From NCBI GenBank assembly GCA_021413825.1, contig JAIOPQ010000057.1, forward strand, positions 1-64,000: 64,000 bases of DNA, given 5' to 3'. The notes below the pieces were generated by a model that did no database searches, was not told the origin of the DNA, and saw nothing but the letters and a program-made list of their open reading frames with translations. The position numbers and the translations under genes were made by a program. Position 1 is the first letter of the stretch. Every line of letters starts with the position of its first letter. The stretch comes from Spirochaetia bacterium (GTDB taxonomy: Bacteria; Spirochaetota; Leptospiria; Leptospirales; Leptonemataceae). Below, piece by piece: positions 45,570-53,852 of the stretch.

Positions 45570-47204
45570 ATGAAAGACTTTCGATTTCAAGACATCATAC
45601 CAAAGCTCTCATCCTTGTTCATCAAGGACGGCTGGATTACTGTCTACGAAAATCTCGACAAAACTCAATATGCGGACCAAGGCGCCCTGTTTTGCGGGCT
45701 AATTGAAACCAAACAAATCAAAAGGGCTTTACAATCTTATAGTTGGGACCTGACGATTGGGCAGTGCCGTCCCAGTCACACGCACTATTATGACAACGGA
45801 AAGGAAAAGATTGAATATCATAGATTCTCCGATAAAGGCATTGAACCCTTTGTTTTACACCGCAATGGATTCGGTCATCACTCACCGCACATTGAGATTT
45901 CTGAGGAATTTCGACTCTATCATAATCTATATGAAGCCACTACGGCAGCCGGTGAACGCTCTGCTTCACTATTGTATATAGATGGCAACGCTGATGAAAT
46001 TCCTGTCGTAAAGATCCAAGAACGCTCGGTTCAAGTGAAACTCAATTTCTTGCAAGATTATATTAATGCACGCCGCATCAATTTTGTTACGTATTTCGAA
46101 CTAATGCGTTTCTACGATGAAGATATGACCACCTTGAAACTAAAGCCCGAGGACTCGACAACGGTTGTCTGCAGAAGCTCCGTCTACAATCTCCTGATCA
46201 GACCCATGGAGATCGGGAGCAGTCGCACGCAGGCCTGGCTGCTTGGCAAAGTGATTCGCCCTTTTGATAAGACCTACAAGCCGAACGTGTTTGGCAGGAT
46301 GGACACCGACGAAAACCTGTACGTCAGTTTCGCCATCGGCTATGATGATTCGGGAAATATCCTAGAGCACACTTCGAACGAGGAAGCCCTGTCAAACTAC
46401 TTTGGCAAGAATCAGGGCGCGCCGCACTATTTGACTCCAGTGTACTTTCGTACTGATGTGTTAAAGAAGTACTTCGATACCCCGAACAAGTACATTGTTC
46501 ACGATGGCCGCATCGAATGCATGGGCTTTTGGTCGTTGCGCCTCGATAATAGCTGCAGGGATTACGTCATAGTCTTCCTTGGTGACCTCGGAACACTTCC
46601 TTACAAAGAGCAGCTATATTGGAAGAGTTTCAATATTGAAAAACAAGGCGGAATGAGTCATACCGGTTTCAAGCGCGCATTCCTTGGCGAATGGGCAGAT
46701 CCAGACAGTCCCGATTTGTATTTCAAAATGCGCCTACAAGAGTTCAACGACAAATGGACCAAGGCCAACGGCTGGTGTCTCTTCAAGCCACTAAATGAAG
46801 GTGACAAACATTACTTTCAATCGCTCCATTCCCTTACATCTGACAATAACGAGAAGGAGTTTGACGAGCAGATCCTAAATTTAACAAAAATCATAATTGA
46901 TTCCCTCAATGAAAAAGAAATGCAGAAACATATCGCCCTGGAGTCAGACGAAAAAGGGCTCGATAAGCTAGACAAGTTTCTTGCCAGCACCGGCCGGCGA
47001 TATCCAGACATGATACAATTCCTGCGGAATTTGCAAACTCTCCGATCTACGACCGTTGCACACAGAAGATCTGATTCGAACAAGAAGACCAAAGCCACCT
47101 TGGAATATTTCCAGATTGGTACGGCTAGTCTGAAAAGCGTTTTTGACGAAATACTTATTAAAACAATTATGATATTCAATACTCTGGGAAAATCTCTCAG
47201 CTAA
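45570..47204 (+). CDS. Large hypothetical, possible HEPN-type effector
   Basis: I start at the ATG at 45570; the open frame extends to 45486. The 544-residue product is richer in A and T than its neighbours, a sign of separate origin. The first 450 residues are beta-rich and unfamiliar. The last 90 are helical and contain LRSTTVAHRR, an R-x5-H arrangement like the HEPN RNase motif, after a helix (FLRNLQTL) also typical of HEPN. Proteins with a large sensor and C-terminal HEPN include phage-defence factors such as ApeA. This is a candidate, not a demonstration. No close partner gene. Confidence 0.5.
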   Translation: MKDFRFQDIIPKLSSLFIKDGWITVYENLDKTQYADQGALFCGLIETKQIKRALQSYSWDLTIGQCRPSHTHYYDNGKEKIEYHRFSDKGIEPFVLHRNGFGHHSPHIEISEEFRLYHNLYEATTAAGERSASLLYIDGNADEIPVVKIQERSVQVKLNFLQDYINARRINFVTYFELMRFYDEDMTTLKLKPEDSTTVVCRSSVYNLLIRPMEIGSSRTQAWLLGKVIRPFDKTYKPNVFGRMDTDENLYVSFAIGYDDSGNILEHTSNEEALSNYFGKNQGAPHYLTPVYFRTDVLKKYFDTPNKYIVHDGRIECMGFWSLRLDNSCRDYVIVFLGDLGTLPYKEQLYWKSFNIEKQGGMSHTGFKRAFLGEWADPDSPDLYFKMRLQEFNDKWTKANGWCLFKPLNEGDKHYFQSLHSLTSDNNEKEFDEQILNLTKIIIDSLNEKEMQKHIALESDEKGLDKLDKFLASTGRRYPDMIQFLRNLQTLRSTTVAHRRSDSNKKTKATLEYFQIGTASLKSVFDEILIKTIMIFNTLGKSLS

Positions 47205-47310
47205 CATTTGCGGGTATGTCGCATAACAACAGTGTAAGCACACGTTATCTGCAATTGCGGAGGGCTGCACTGCCTCTGAGCCCGCCATCCGTGGCCGTCG
47301 CTTTCACGCT

Positions 47311-48510
47311 ATGATTACCATTTCAAAATTGAGCATCGAACTGGAATGGATCGCGAAGCATGCAACGTTGCTGGGTCGTAATATGAGGCAACAGAAACTA
47401 GCCGCTATCCGGGACAGTGTGCGACATCGAACTGACCACAACATCCAGATTGGCTTGAATGAGGGAACTATTGTGGCACCAGCTTCTGAGATTCTGGAAC
47501 CTCGTGATGGAATCCTAACTCCGAAGACATTGGAGCCTCTAGGGGGATCATGGGAAATAACGTTTGCATTTCCGGATTTTGACCCCGACAATCCGTGGCC
47601 AATCAACGAGAGTGCGAACGTGGCAAGGGCTTTCAGCAGTCTGAATATCTATGGGGGCAAAATTCTGGTTCATGAGATCAGTGGGACCATTCCCTTCCTG
47701 CGGTTGGTGGGTCATGAGAAGTGGGCATTCTCCGTAAGTAAATGTAGGAAAATCAAGCACCTAGTTCTTGAAGCGGCGCAAGCGCGTTTCACCGGCGAAT
47801 GCAACATTGGTGTGCTTGAGGAACGAGGTAACGTAATTCTCAGTATCTCCAACTCAGAGGTTGAGTATAGCTTCATCACTGGTGAACTCGAACTGATCAA
47901 CGTGAAGAAAATTCAGTTCATAGCACAACTCACAGCCGGTAGAACCAAGGAGGGCGTGGAATTGAGGAACTGCCAGCTCGCGACCAGTCTAAAGGTTTAC
48001 AGCACCTTTCCGAAAGTCGAAGGATTTTGGTTCGGCGAGCCCATTGGAACCGCCGATTTACAAATCACTCTCCGCGACCGCCGCGTCTTAGCGCGAATCC
48101 TCGCAACAATGACGAACATTCAAAAGGAGCATGGACTCGAGTATTATTCCAGCGGAATCGCCCAATTGTCGGCTTACATTGAATCGCGGGAGAGCCTCGT
48201 GAAGCGATTTCTCTTCTGGTTTCACGAAGGATATCAGGCCTTGCGACTACCCAGCATAACGTTCGTGATTGCTCTCTTGCTCTCCGCTACTACCCTCTAT
48301 GCGATTGGCAGCGATGGTGGAGAAACATTGATCGACGCAGTCACACCTAAAGTTGTCTTGCACAAGCTACTCAGTTTTGTGGAACTCAGTCCGCTGGCTG
48401 TAGCCCTCAAGATCCCTCTATTCATTTGGCAAAGAGTGATGTATTTCTCTGGATTTTGTTTCATAGTGGCTATGAAGCGCCGTTTCGGATTCCCAAAATT
48501 TCAACCTTGA
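47311..48510 (+). CDS. Hypothetical with C-terminal membrane helices
   Basis: This 399-residue protein has about 290 soluble, beta-rich residues followed by a basic helix (ESRESLVKRFLFWFHEGYQ) and two hydrophobic segments at about 316-335 and 365-393. No signal peptide is evident, so the soluble part probably faces the cytoplasm. Family is not recognised. No ribosome site is seen before the ATG. Confidence 0.55.
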   Translation: MITISKLSIELEWIAKHATLLGRNMRQQKLAAIRDSVRHRTDHNIQIGLNEGTIVAPASEILEPRDGILTPKTLEPLGGSWEITFAFPDFDPDNPWPINESANVARAFSSLNIYGGKILVHEISGTIPFLRLVGHEKWAFSVSKCRKIKHLVLEAAQARFTGECNIGVLEERGNVILSISNSEVEYSFITGELELINVKKIQFIAQLTAGRTKEGVELRNCQLATSLKVYSTFPKVEGFWFGEPIGTADLQITLRDRRVLARILATMTNIQKEHGLEYYSSGIAQLSAYIESRESLVKRFLFWFHEGYQALRLPSITFVIALLLSATTLYAIGSDGGETLIDAVTPKVVLHKLLSFVELSPLAVALKIPLFIWQRVMYFSGFCFIVAMKRRFGFPKFQP

Positions 48511-48599
48511 GAAAGGCGGGGGCATTCCTCGCTGGCTATCCGGCGTAGAAGAAAAAAACTTCTTTCACTCTTGGGAGGGATCCTCTTCTGCTGCGCTTT

Positions 48600-48782
48600 A
48601 TGGCACTCTTCAACATCTTGATACTCGAAACCGTGCGGGCCGGGAAACGTCATGTTTCCGTCCCTGTAGAAGCAGAAACGCAGGTGGAAGCGCTTGCAAA
48701 ACTCCCGGGCTTAACGATTGGCAGGGAGTACAGAGTGGAAAACGTTCTCACTCCTCCGGAGAAGGGAGTAAACTCGCGATGA
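48600..48782 (+). CDS. Small protein coupled to membrane protein
   Basis: This 60-residue protein (NILILETVRAGKRHVSVPVEAETQVEALAKL and a short tail) looks like a compact beta-alpha-beta fold. Its stop overlaps the start of the next gene (ATGA), supporting it as a real gene. Function is unknown. Confidence 0.55.
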   Translation: MALFNILILETVRAGKRHVSVPVEAETQVEALAKLPGLTIGREYRVENVLTPPEKGVNSR

Positions 48783-49366
48783 AAGGTAAAGGAAAAGTGG
48801 ACCGGGATACAGCTTGGACCCATCAAATCGGAAGCGATAACGAGGAGCTGCGCTTCGTAAAACAAATGCAATGGCAGGGCATAACGAGCACCGCCTTGCT
48901 CTACGGGGCCATCGGGTATCTTCACACACAATCAGTTTCCCAGCTGATCCTAATCGTTGCATTGTGTTTGGTCTGCTTTTCCGCCCTTGGATTTCATGCA
49001 GCGACAAGGAGCCAGATTGGACGCAGACGGAAAGGCCAAACTGCGGCGATGGCTATGATGCCTCACGAGATACTTGATCTTCATACGAAGCGCTCACGCG
49101 TTCGACAATGGATCGAAGATGCCTTTGTCAACGGACCTTTCTTGCTCGTGACCCTAGGCGGTGGCTTTCTAACACTCTTACTATTGTGTATTGCACCGCC
49201 GAAAGCGACCGGTAGCGGTCACGCTCCGCAAAGTTGTCCGGAAACGAAAGCCCCTCACTCCTTCGGAGCAGGAAGCAAACTCGAAGGCTTCACCAAATCC
49301 GAAGCCCGGTCAATGACTGTTCCGACTGCAAATCCTCTCGCTCCATGGAGCGCAAGTCACCGATAA
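48779..49366 (+). CDS. Membrane protein, unknown
   Basis: This 195-residue protein has three hydrophobic segments (about 37-50, 55-75 and 118-140) and a long polar C-terminal tail rich in Pro and Ser. It is translated from an ATGA overlap with the small gene upstream. The family is not recognised. It could be a small membrane effector, as often found in defence islands. Confidence 0.55.
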   Translation: MKGKGKVDRDTAWTHQIGSDNEELRFVKQMQWQGITSTALLYGAIGYLHTQSVSQLILIVALCLVCFSALGFHAATRSQIGRRRKGQTAAMAMMPHEILDLHTKRSRVRQWIEDAFVNGPFLLVTLGGGFLTLLLLCIAPPKATGSGHAPQSCPETKAPHSFGAGSKLEGFTKSEARSMTVPTANPLAPWSASHR

Positions 49367-49447
49367 TCCTGTTCTGACACCGATCGACCATTCGCTTAGG
49401 GAAAGGATTGTCTCCGTTCTTGAATGGGCGTCCCCATGGGTCGCTTA

Positions 49448-49511
49448 GATTCCTAGCGACCTACTCTCGGCTGCCTCTGCCCGGCACAGTCCGAGAACCC
49501 GTTCTCAAACC
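49448..49511 (+). repeat. Direct repeat copy 1 flanking toxin locus B
   Basis: This 64-base stretch matches 62020-62078 in the same orientation. Its last 21 bases (49491-49511) are identical in both and contain the palindrome GAGAAC-CC-GTTCTC. The start (GATTCCTAGCGA, CCTACT) is also similar. It lies in the 374-base gap without genes (49367-49740). Confidence 0.65.
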
Positions 49512-49654
49512 GTTCCTTTGCGCCTGCTTCCTCCCCCGTTCCGGGACTCACCGTGTGGCGGAGCTATGTCCTAACAGAGAAGTCCCTTCGTGCTATTTCT
49601 GCCCGCATCCGGAGGTTGACTTTTGCTTGATCAATCAGTTCCCACGGTTCTGCG

Positions 49655-49680
49655 AGTCCGACTTCTACGGTTGTCGGACT
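49655..49680. repeat. Inverted repeat downstream of lipoprotein gene
   Basis: AGTCCGAC and GTCGGACT form an eight-pair perfect inverted repeat around ten bases, about 60 bases beyond the stop of the minus-strand gene at 49741. There is no T tract, so it may be a protein site or a weak terminator. Confidence 0.4.
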
Positions 49681-49740
49681 CCGATGTTCCGAAAAGCCAA
49701 TCGGATTCTTAGGAGGATGCGATTCGCGAGTCCAAGAACG

Positions 49741-50490
49741 TCATTCCTCCTGGATGTAACTTTCCCAGTGCGCAGGCGACTTTACTTCGCGATACGCGAC
49801 GCAACGCATTCCGTACGGGGAGTTTTCATAGAAGGCGCATTCAAAATCAGACTGGTTTACGGGCAGTATGGAAATTGCTTCGATCGGGCGAAGGAAATAT
49901 CGTGCCGTTATGTGCTCAGATGGAGGATGAAATTCCTGGCCACGGAGGATCGTGTTCGCAAAGATCAGGATGCGATAGATGGCAGCTTCATTCAAAAAGT
50001 CTTTTACACGCGAAACATCCGATCCGCTCACCGCTACTGTGAATCGATCGATTTCAGATGCAGGATTCTTTTCCTGAGAACCCGGATTCTTTCTCTGGAT
50101 GCGGACATCAAATTCTGCGATGCCTCGATCCGGGTTTGAAATCAGGTGGTTGACGAGCGTCATGCGGACTACGGGTTTTTCGGGACCGGAGGTGCGCGAG
50201 GTCGCTGTCAACAGAACACGAGATTGAGCAAAGTACGCTCCTGCGGATTGCTCCAACGAATCACGGAACGCTTTTAGATCTTTCAAGTCAAATTGACCGG
50301 AGGCCCGGCGGCCTTTGGCAATCAGAACGGCGTTTGTGGGAGGAGAGACGATCTCAAACACGACTGGTTCCGCATAACGGGGTGCGGGTGGAAGCGAAAC
50401 ATTCATGACCGTGGCGGCCGTATTTGCGCAACCCGCGATCAGAAGAACAACAGGTATCAGAAGGGTTCTTACGATCTGTGTCTCCAGCAT
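49741..50490 (-). CDS. Lipoprotein at the end of the locus B accessory operon
   Basis: This 249-residue lipoprotein has a signal peptide ending LLIAGC (Cys about 21). The mature part begins with a Pro-rich strand region (LPPAPRYAEPVVFEIVSPP) and is alpha/beta, with Cys residues near the C terminus (DFECAFY, RCVAYR). Family is unknown. It follows the Yip1-like gene by 24 bases on the same strand, so it is the last gene of TPR, TPR, MORN, Yip1-like, lipoprotein. Locus A has no counterpart. Confidence 0.68.
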   Translation of the reverse strand: MLETQIVRTLLIPVVLLIAGCANTAATVMNVSLPPAPRYAEPVVFEIVSPPTNAVLIAKGRRASGQFDLKDLKAFRDSLEQSAGAYFAQSRVLLTATSRTSGPEKPVVRMTLVNHLISNPDRGIAEFDVRIQRKNPGSQEKNPASEIDRFTVAVSGSDVSRVKDFLNEAAIYRILIFANTILRGQEFHPPSEHITARYFLRPIEAISILPVNQSDFECAFYENSPYGMRCVAYREVKSPAHWESYIQEE

Positions 50491-50514
50491 TTCGTTTCTA
50501 TCCGTCCGTTTCTA

Positions 50515-51237
50515 TTAGAGAAAGAAGAGTTGAAGGACCATTCCGACGAGCACAAATGAGAGAACACCGGCGATCAGAGGTGAAAGCCATATGAGTGTGG
50601 CACGACCACGATTGAGTGTGAATACGATGCGGAAGGTCCGAATGCAAAGAAACCCTTCCCAGGCGACTGCGGCGAAGGTCAGGAACAGTCCGGTGTAAAT
50701 CCGGATCAGGGGTACATTGGAAACCTCGGGTGAAGGTACCAGCGGAAAGAGGTTGTTCACAACTCCCTGGAGTCCTCCGGAGATCACGAACGGAATCAGG
50801 GCGAAGGCGGAGAGTGCTGTAGCTGTCAGAAAGGAACGCGCGTCTCCAAAAAGAATCATTGCACCGTTGCGGATGGCTCCCAGGAAGAAGAAAACTACAA
50901 TGAAAGAAAGTGGAAATAGCAGCCTTCCCAGCGGACCTGGATTCTGGTAGAGTGGAACCTGTCCGCGAATCGCGCCTACGAGGTTTTCATTGGCGGCCTG
51001 AATCTGATTAAAGTTTAGAATACCGGTTACTACCAGCAGAAGAGTGAGAAGACTCAGGATCACGAATACGCCGCGAACAATGGTCTGCTGGATTTTTTTG
51101 TGATCGTTTGCATGGGCCAGAAGTTCTGGACGAATGAGCGCGCGAAAGATGGTTACGGTCGAATCGCGAAGGGTGTCAATGGAAAGAAGGGTTTTAAGTC
51201 CGGCGCTTTCCTGCGATAAAGTATCTGATTGATTCAT
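50515..51237 (-). CDS. Yip1-like multi-pass membrane protein (paralogue 3, locus B)
   Basis: This 240-residue protein has about five membrane helices (near 55-75, 105-125, 135-160, 175-195 and 215-238). The end carries NRGRATLIWLSPLIAG, matching paralogues 1 and 2. It follows the MORN gene by 15 bases on the same strand. Its conserved place beside MORN and TPR genes in both toxin loci argues for a shared inner-membrane complex. Confidence 0.75.
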   Translation of the reverse strand: MNQSDTLSQESAGLKTLLSIDTLRDSTVTIFRALIRPELLAHANDHKKIQQTIVRGVFVILSLLTLLLVVTGILNFNQIQAANENLVGAIRGQVPLYQNPGPLGRLLFPLSFIVVFFFLGAIRNGAMILFGDARSFLTATALSAFALIPFVISGGLQGVVNNLFPLVPSPEVSNVPLIRIYTGLFLTFAAVAWEGFLCIRTFRIVFTLNRGRATLIWLSPLIAGVLSFVLVGMVLQLFFL

Positions 51238-51252
51238 AGTTCGCTCCTATTC

Positions 51253-51885
51253 TTACTCTTTGAATTCGTCGTTTTCCCAGTGGCCTGCCTTCAGGATCTT
51301 GCCGGATTCGTCGGTAAGAATTCCTTTGCCATGCCGTTTGCCGTTCTTCCATTCACCGGTGAAGGTCGATCCGTCCTTGTATTTGAAAATGCCTGTTCCG
51401 TCGTGTATCCGCCCCGCCTGGTAGGTGCCACGCAGAGCACGACCGTCAGGAAGGGAGAGTGTTCCATTCCCTTCCATAGTACCGGCGTGCCAGGGGCCGC
51501 GATACTGTGTTCCATCACCCCATGTGAATGTGCCGGTTCCCTGTTTGATGTTATGCTCGAACTGTCCGTTGTATTCTGTTCCATCCACATAAGTGTAGCG
51601 ACCGTAACCGTGTTTGTCGCCGCCCTTCCATTCGCCGGTATATTTATCCCCGTTTGCTCCAGACCAGAAACCTGTACCGTCTGGTTTTTCATTCTTGAAG
51701 CTGCCGGTATAAGAACCACCGGATTGAAAGATCATCCTTCCGTTTCCGTTTATGCAGTTTCCGGAAACGCACTGAGGTTTTGGACCAAAGAGTTTACGAA
51801 GAATGGGTCTGGCGGCGAAGATCACGGCTGGAAGAAGGGCAATGGATACCACGATTAGCCCGATTCGTTGGTATTTACGAATCAT
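51253..51885 (-). CDS. Membrane-anchored MORN-repeat protein (locus B)
   Basis: This 210-residue protein is the paralogue of 9939-10637. One N-terminal membrane segment (about 8-27) is followed by QCVSGNCINGNG and about eight MORN repeats, such as EWKGGDKHGYGRYTYVDGTEY. The start overlaps the TPR gene stop by four bases. The close match of the first repeat after the anchor in both copies suggests a conserved docking surface. Confidence 0.87.
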   Translation of the reverse strand: MIRKYQRIGLIVVSIALLPAVIFAARPILRKLFGPKPQCVSGNCINGNGRMIFQSGGSYTGSFKNEKPDGTGFWSGANGDKYTGEWKGGDKHGYGRYTYVDGTEYNGQFEHNIKQGTGTFTWGDGTQYRGPWHAGTMEGNGTLSLPDGRALRGTYQAGRIHDGTGIFKYKDGSTFTGEWKNGKRHGKGILTDESGKILKAGHWENDEFKE

Positions 51886-52489
51886 TCGGTGACACCGAGT
51901 TCAGAAAGGATCGCGCGTGCATCGGCGATCTGCGTCGTCAGGTGCGGCGGGATCATCTTCAAGTAGATCTTGAGTGCGCGAACTGCTTCGGTCTTTCTTC
52001 CGAGTGAGCGTTCTACAATTCCGAGGTTATAGTACGCTGGAAAATACTCCGGGCTGAGTCCAACACAACGAACAAAAGACCTTTCAGCTTCTGCGAGTTT
52101 GTTCTGCTTTTGAAACACGATGCCCAGATTGAAGTGCGCCAGGTGATTCTGATCGTTTGCCTTAGTCGAATTTAAGAGGTAAGTCTCTGCTTTTGAGAGA
52201 TCGTTTTTCTGTAGGTATGCGACACCCAGATACATGAGAACAAGCGGGTCGTTCTTGATCGTCTGTGCCCGACTCCAGGCGGAGATGGCATCGTCTGTTT
52301 TCTTCTGTTGGAAGAAGAGAACCCCCATATGTGCCAGAGCGTCAAAATAATCAGCTTTCAGTGTTGAAAATCTTCTACTGCATAGAGGCGCAGACCCTGG
52401 AGATTCGCGGCCTTCGCATCGTTTCTGGAGTCTGCCTGCATGACCGATGGAACACAAATGAGCGCGGCTATGAGAAGTATGAGACGCAT
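51882..52489 (-). CDS. Exported TPR protein with internal frameshift (locus B)
   Basis: Two frames join into one gene. From the ATG at 52489, one base past the stop of the TPR gene upstream, a signal peptide (MRLILLIAALICVPSVMQA) and about 25 residues run to a stop after AVEDFQH. The TPR body continues in another frame from near 52365 (STLKADYFDALAHMG), at a run of four A on the plus strand. The joined product is about 202 residues with four to five TPRs. Its C terminus (AYYNLGIVERSLGRKTEAVRAL) parallels the locus A TPR lipoprotein. The shift may be an error, a mutation or slippage. Confidence 0.75.
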
Positions 52490-52490
52490 G

Positions 52491-53105
52491 TTACTCAGCC
52501 TCTGAAGTTTTCTGGATCAGACCTGGCGCAAGAAGGGCGGCCTTGGTGAGCGAGATTTTGCGCATTGAATCCAGGCCGACACTTCCATAGATCATGCCGA
52601 GTCGCGCGTGGGCTCGGGCAATGGACTCTTCTCGTTCTGTGACAGCGCGATAGGCGGCAATCGCCTCGTGTGTCTGCTTTTTCTCTTCGTGTAGAGAGGC
52701 TTTTAGAAGCAGCGCATCGATGTGACCACCATCGTTTTCCAGAAGGTTCGCCAGGGTTCTAAGCGCTTCCTCTTTCTTCTCCGGCATCACGCTCTGAACA
52801 CGCGCGAGCCAGAAGAGCGCGTCGATGCTGGATGGGTTTCGATCGATCGCGTTTTCCAGCTCTTTGTGTGCTTGTTCAAAGTTACGATTGAAATAATAGA
52901 TGCGTGCGATCATGATCCGTGCGGGTGTGTGATCGTAATCGGAGTCCAGGATCTCACCGTACAGCTTGCGTGCTCCTTCTAAGTCGTGCGCTTCATACAA
53001 TCGATTTGCGTCCTGAAATTTCTTCGCGGTCTCTTCGCGCGTTGGCCCGCAACTGCACAATGCGACCATAATAAGCATCAATATTCCAGAGGTTATGCGA
53101 TTCAC
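52491..53105 (-). CDS. TPR lipoprotein (locus B)
   Basis: This 204-residue protein has a signal peptide and lipobox VALCSC (Cys about 19), then about four TPRs (AARIMI-type helices: ARIMIARIYYFNRNFEQAHKE, and later DALLLKASLHEEKKQTHEA). It is the first gene of the minus-strand accessory operon of locus B. With two TPR proteins, locus B has one more than locus A. It probably sits on the periplasmic side of a membrane. Confidence 0.82.
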   Translation of the reverse strand: MNRITSGILMLIMVALCSCGPTREETAKKFQDANRLYEAHDLEGARKLYGEILDSDYDHTPARIMIARIYYFNRNFEQAHKELENAIDRNPSSIDALFWLARVQSVMPEKKEEALRTLANLLENDGGHIDALLLKASLHEEKKQTHEAIAAYRAVTEREESIARAHARLGMIYGSVGLDSMRKISLTKAALLAPGLIQKTSEAE

Positions 53106-53373
53106 TGTTCTGATCTCGATAGTTTAAGATTCGTAGTAACCGTTTTTCGCGCGGCCGCCTTTCGCACCAACAACTTTCGCATGATCGCAATAAAGGGTAT
53201 AGTGCTACCGCAAGCAGGGGATGGTGTGTCCGTTTCGTTCGGAATGTACCGGATTTCGCGCTGATTTATGGTCTTGGCTCGCTGAAAAGTTTTGACCCTG
53301 AACCCGTAGAATGAGATCAGTGCCACGAGACCGATTGCGTCTCAAAAATGGTTAGGGTGAAGGAGAGCGTTTT
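53106..53373. promoter_or_regulatory. Divergent intergenic region of locus B
   Basis: These 268 bases separate the accessory operon (minus) from the lipoprotein and toxin genes (plus). Promoters for both sides are expected. A GGAGAG ribosome site precedes the ATG at 53374. I see no certain -35/-10 pair. Confidence 0.4.
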
Positions 53374-53808
53374 ATGTCTCAGAAGAAACTAGTACTTGCG
53401 ACGATACTCGTTATCGGATGTATTTCCGGAGCATGTAAGAAGAACGAGGACAGTAGCGATACGACGAACCTTCTGCTTCTATCGCAGCTCTCACGGTCAT
53501 CAGCCTGCGCCACTCCGACGACCAATTCCAGCACATTTACGAATACATCCTGCACCTATACCAACGGGAGTCAGTGTATCAACTACTACACTGTGGCACA
53601 GACCGCTGCAACCTGCGCAACATTCGGAAACTTTTCAACTTCCGCGTGCTCGTGCACGAACAATGCGGGTACTTGTGTAAGATTGGCTCCGAGCGGGTGC
53701 AATACACAGAAAATCGTCTATAATGCTGCGAATTTCACCACAACTACGGCGGAGGCCAATTGTTCGAGCTTGAAAGGGACCTACAGCTTGACCTGTGAAT
53801 CACCCTGA
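53374..53808 (+). CDS. Cys- and Thr-rich lipoprotein upstream of toxin B
   Basis: This 144-residue protein has a signal peptide and lipobox CISGAC (Cys about 21). The mature part is rich in Thr, Ser, Asn and Cys (CTYTNGSQC, CSCTNNAGTCVRL), suggesting disulphides and a surface or periplasmic location. GGAG precedes the ATG. It lies 44 bases before the toxin gene on the same strand and may be an accessory of it. Locus A has no obvious equivalent. Confidence 0.7.
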   Translation: MSQKKLVLATILVIGCISGACKKNEDSSDTTNLLLLSQLSRSSACATPTTNSSTFTNTSCTYTNGSQCINYYTVAQTAATCATFGNFSTSACSCTNNAGTCVRLAPSGCNTQKIVYNAANFTTTTAEANCSSLKGTYSLTCESP

Positions 53809-53852
53809 CAGGTTGCACGCCTCCAGACTCGGACAACTGACAGAAGGATAAT

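Noticed and set aside
18619-49366. Integron-like cassette array
   Set aside because: Several small genes near a recombinase suggested this, but orientations are mixed, genes have their own promoters, and I saw no repeated attC-like sites between them.
49408-50139. Long plus-strand open frame of 243 codons
   Set aside because: It overlaps the lipoprotein gene on the minus strand, which has a clear signal peptide and lipobox. The plus frame has no ribosome site and an odd composition rich in Arg, Cys and Phe, so it is a shadow.
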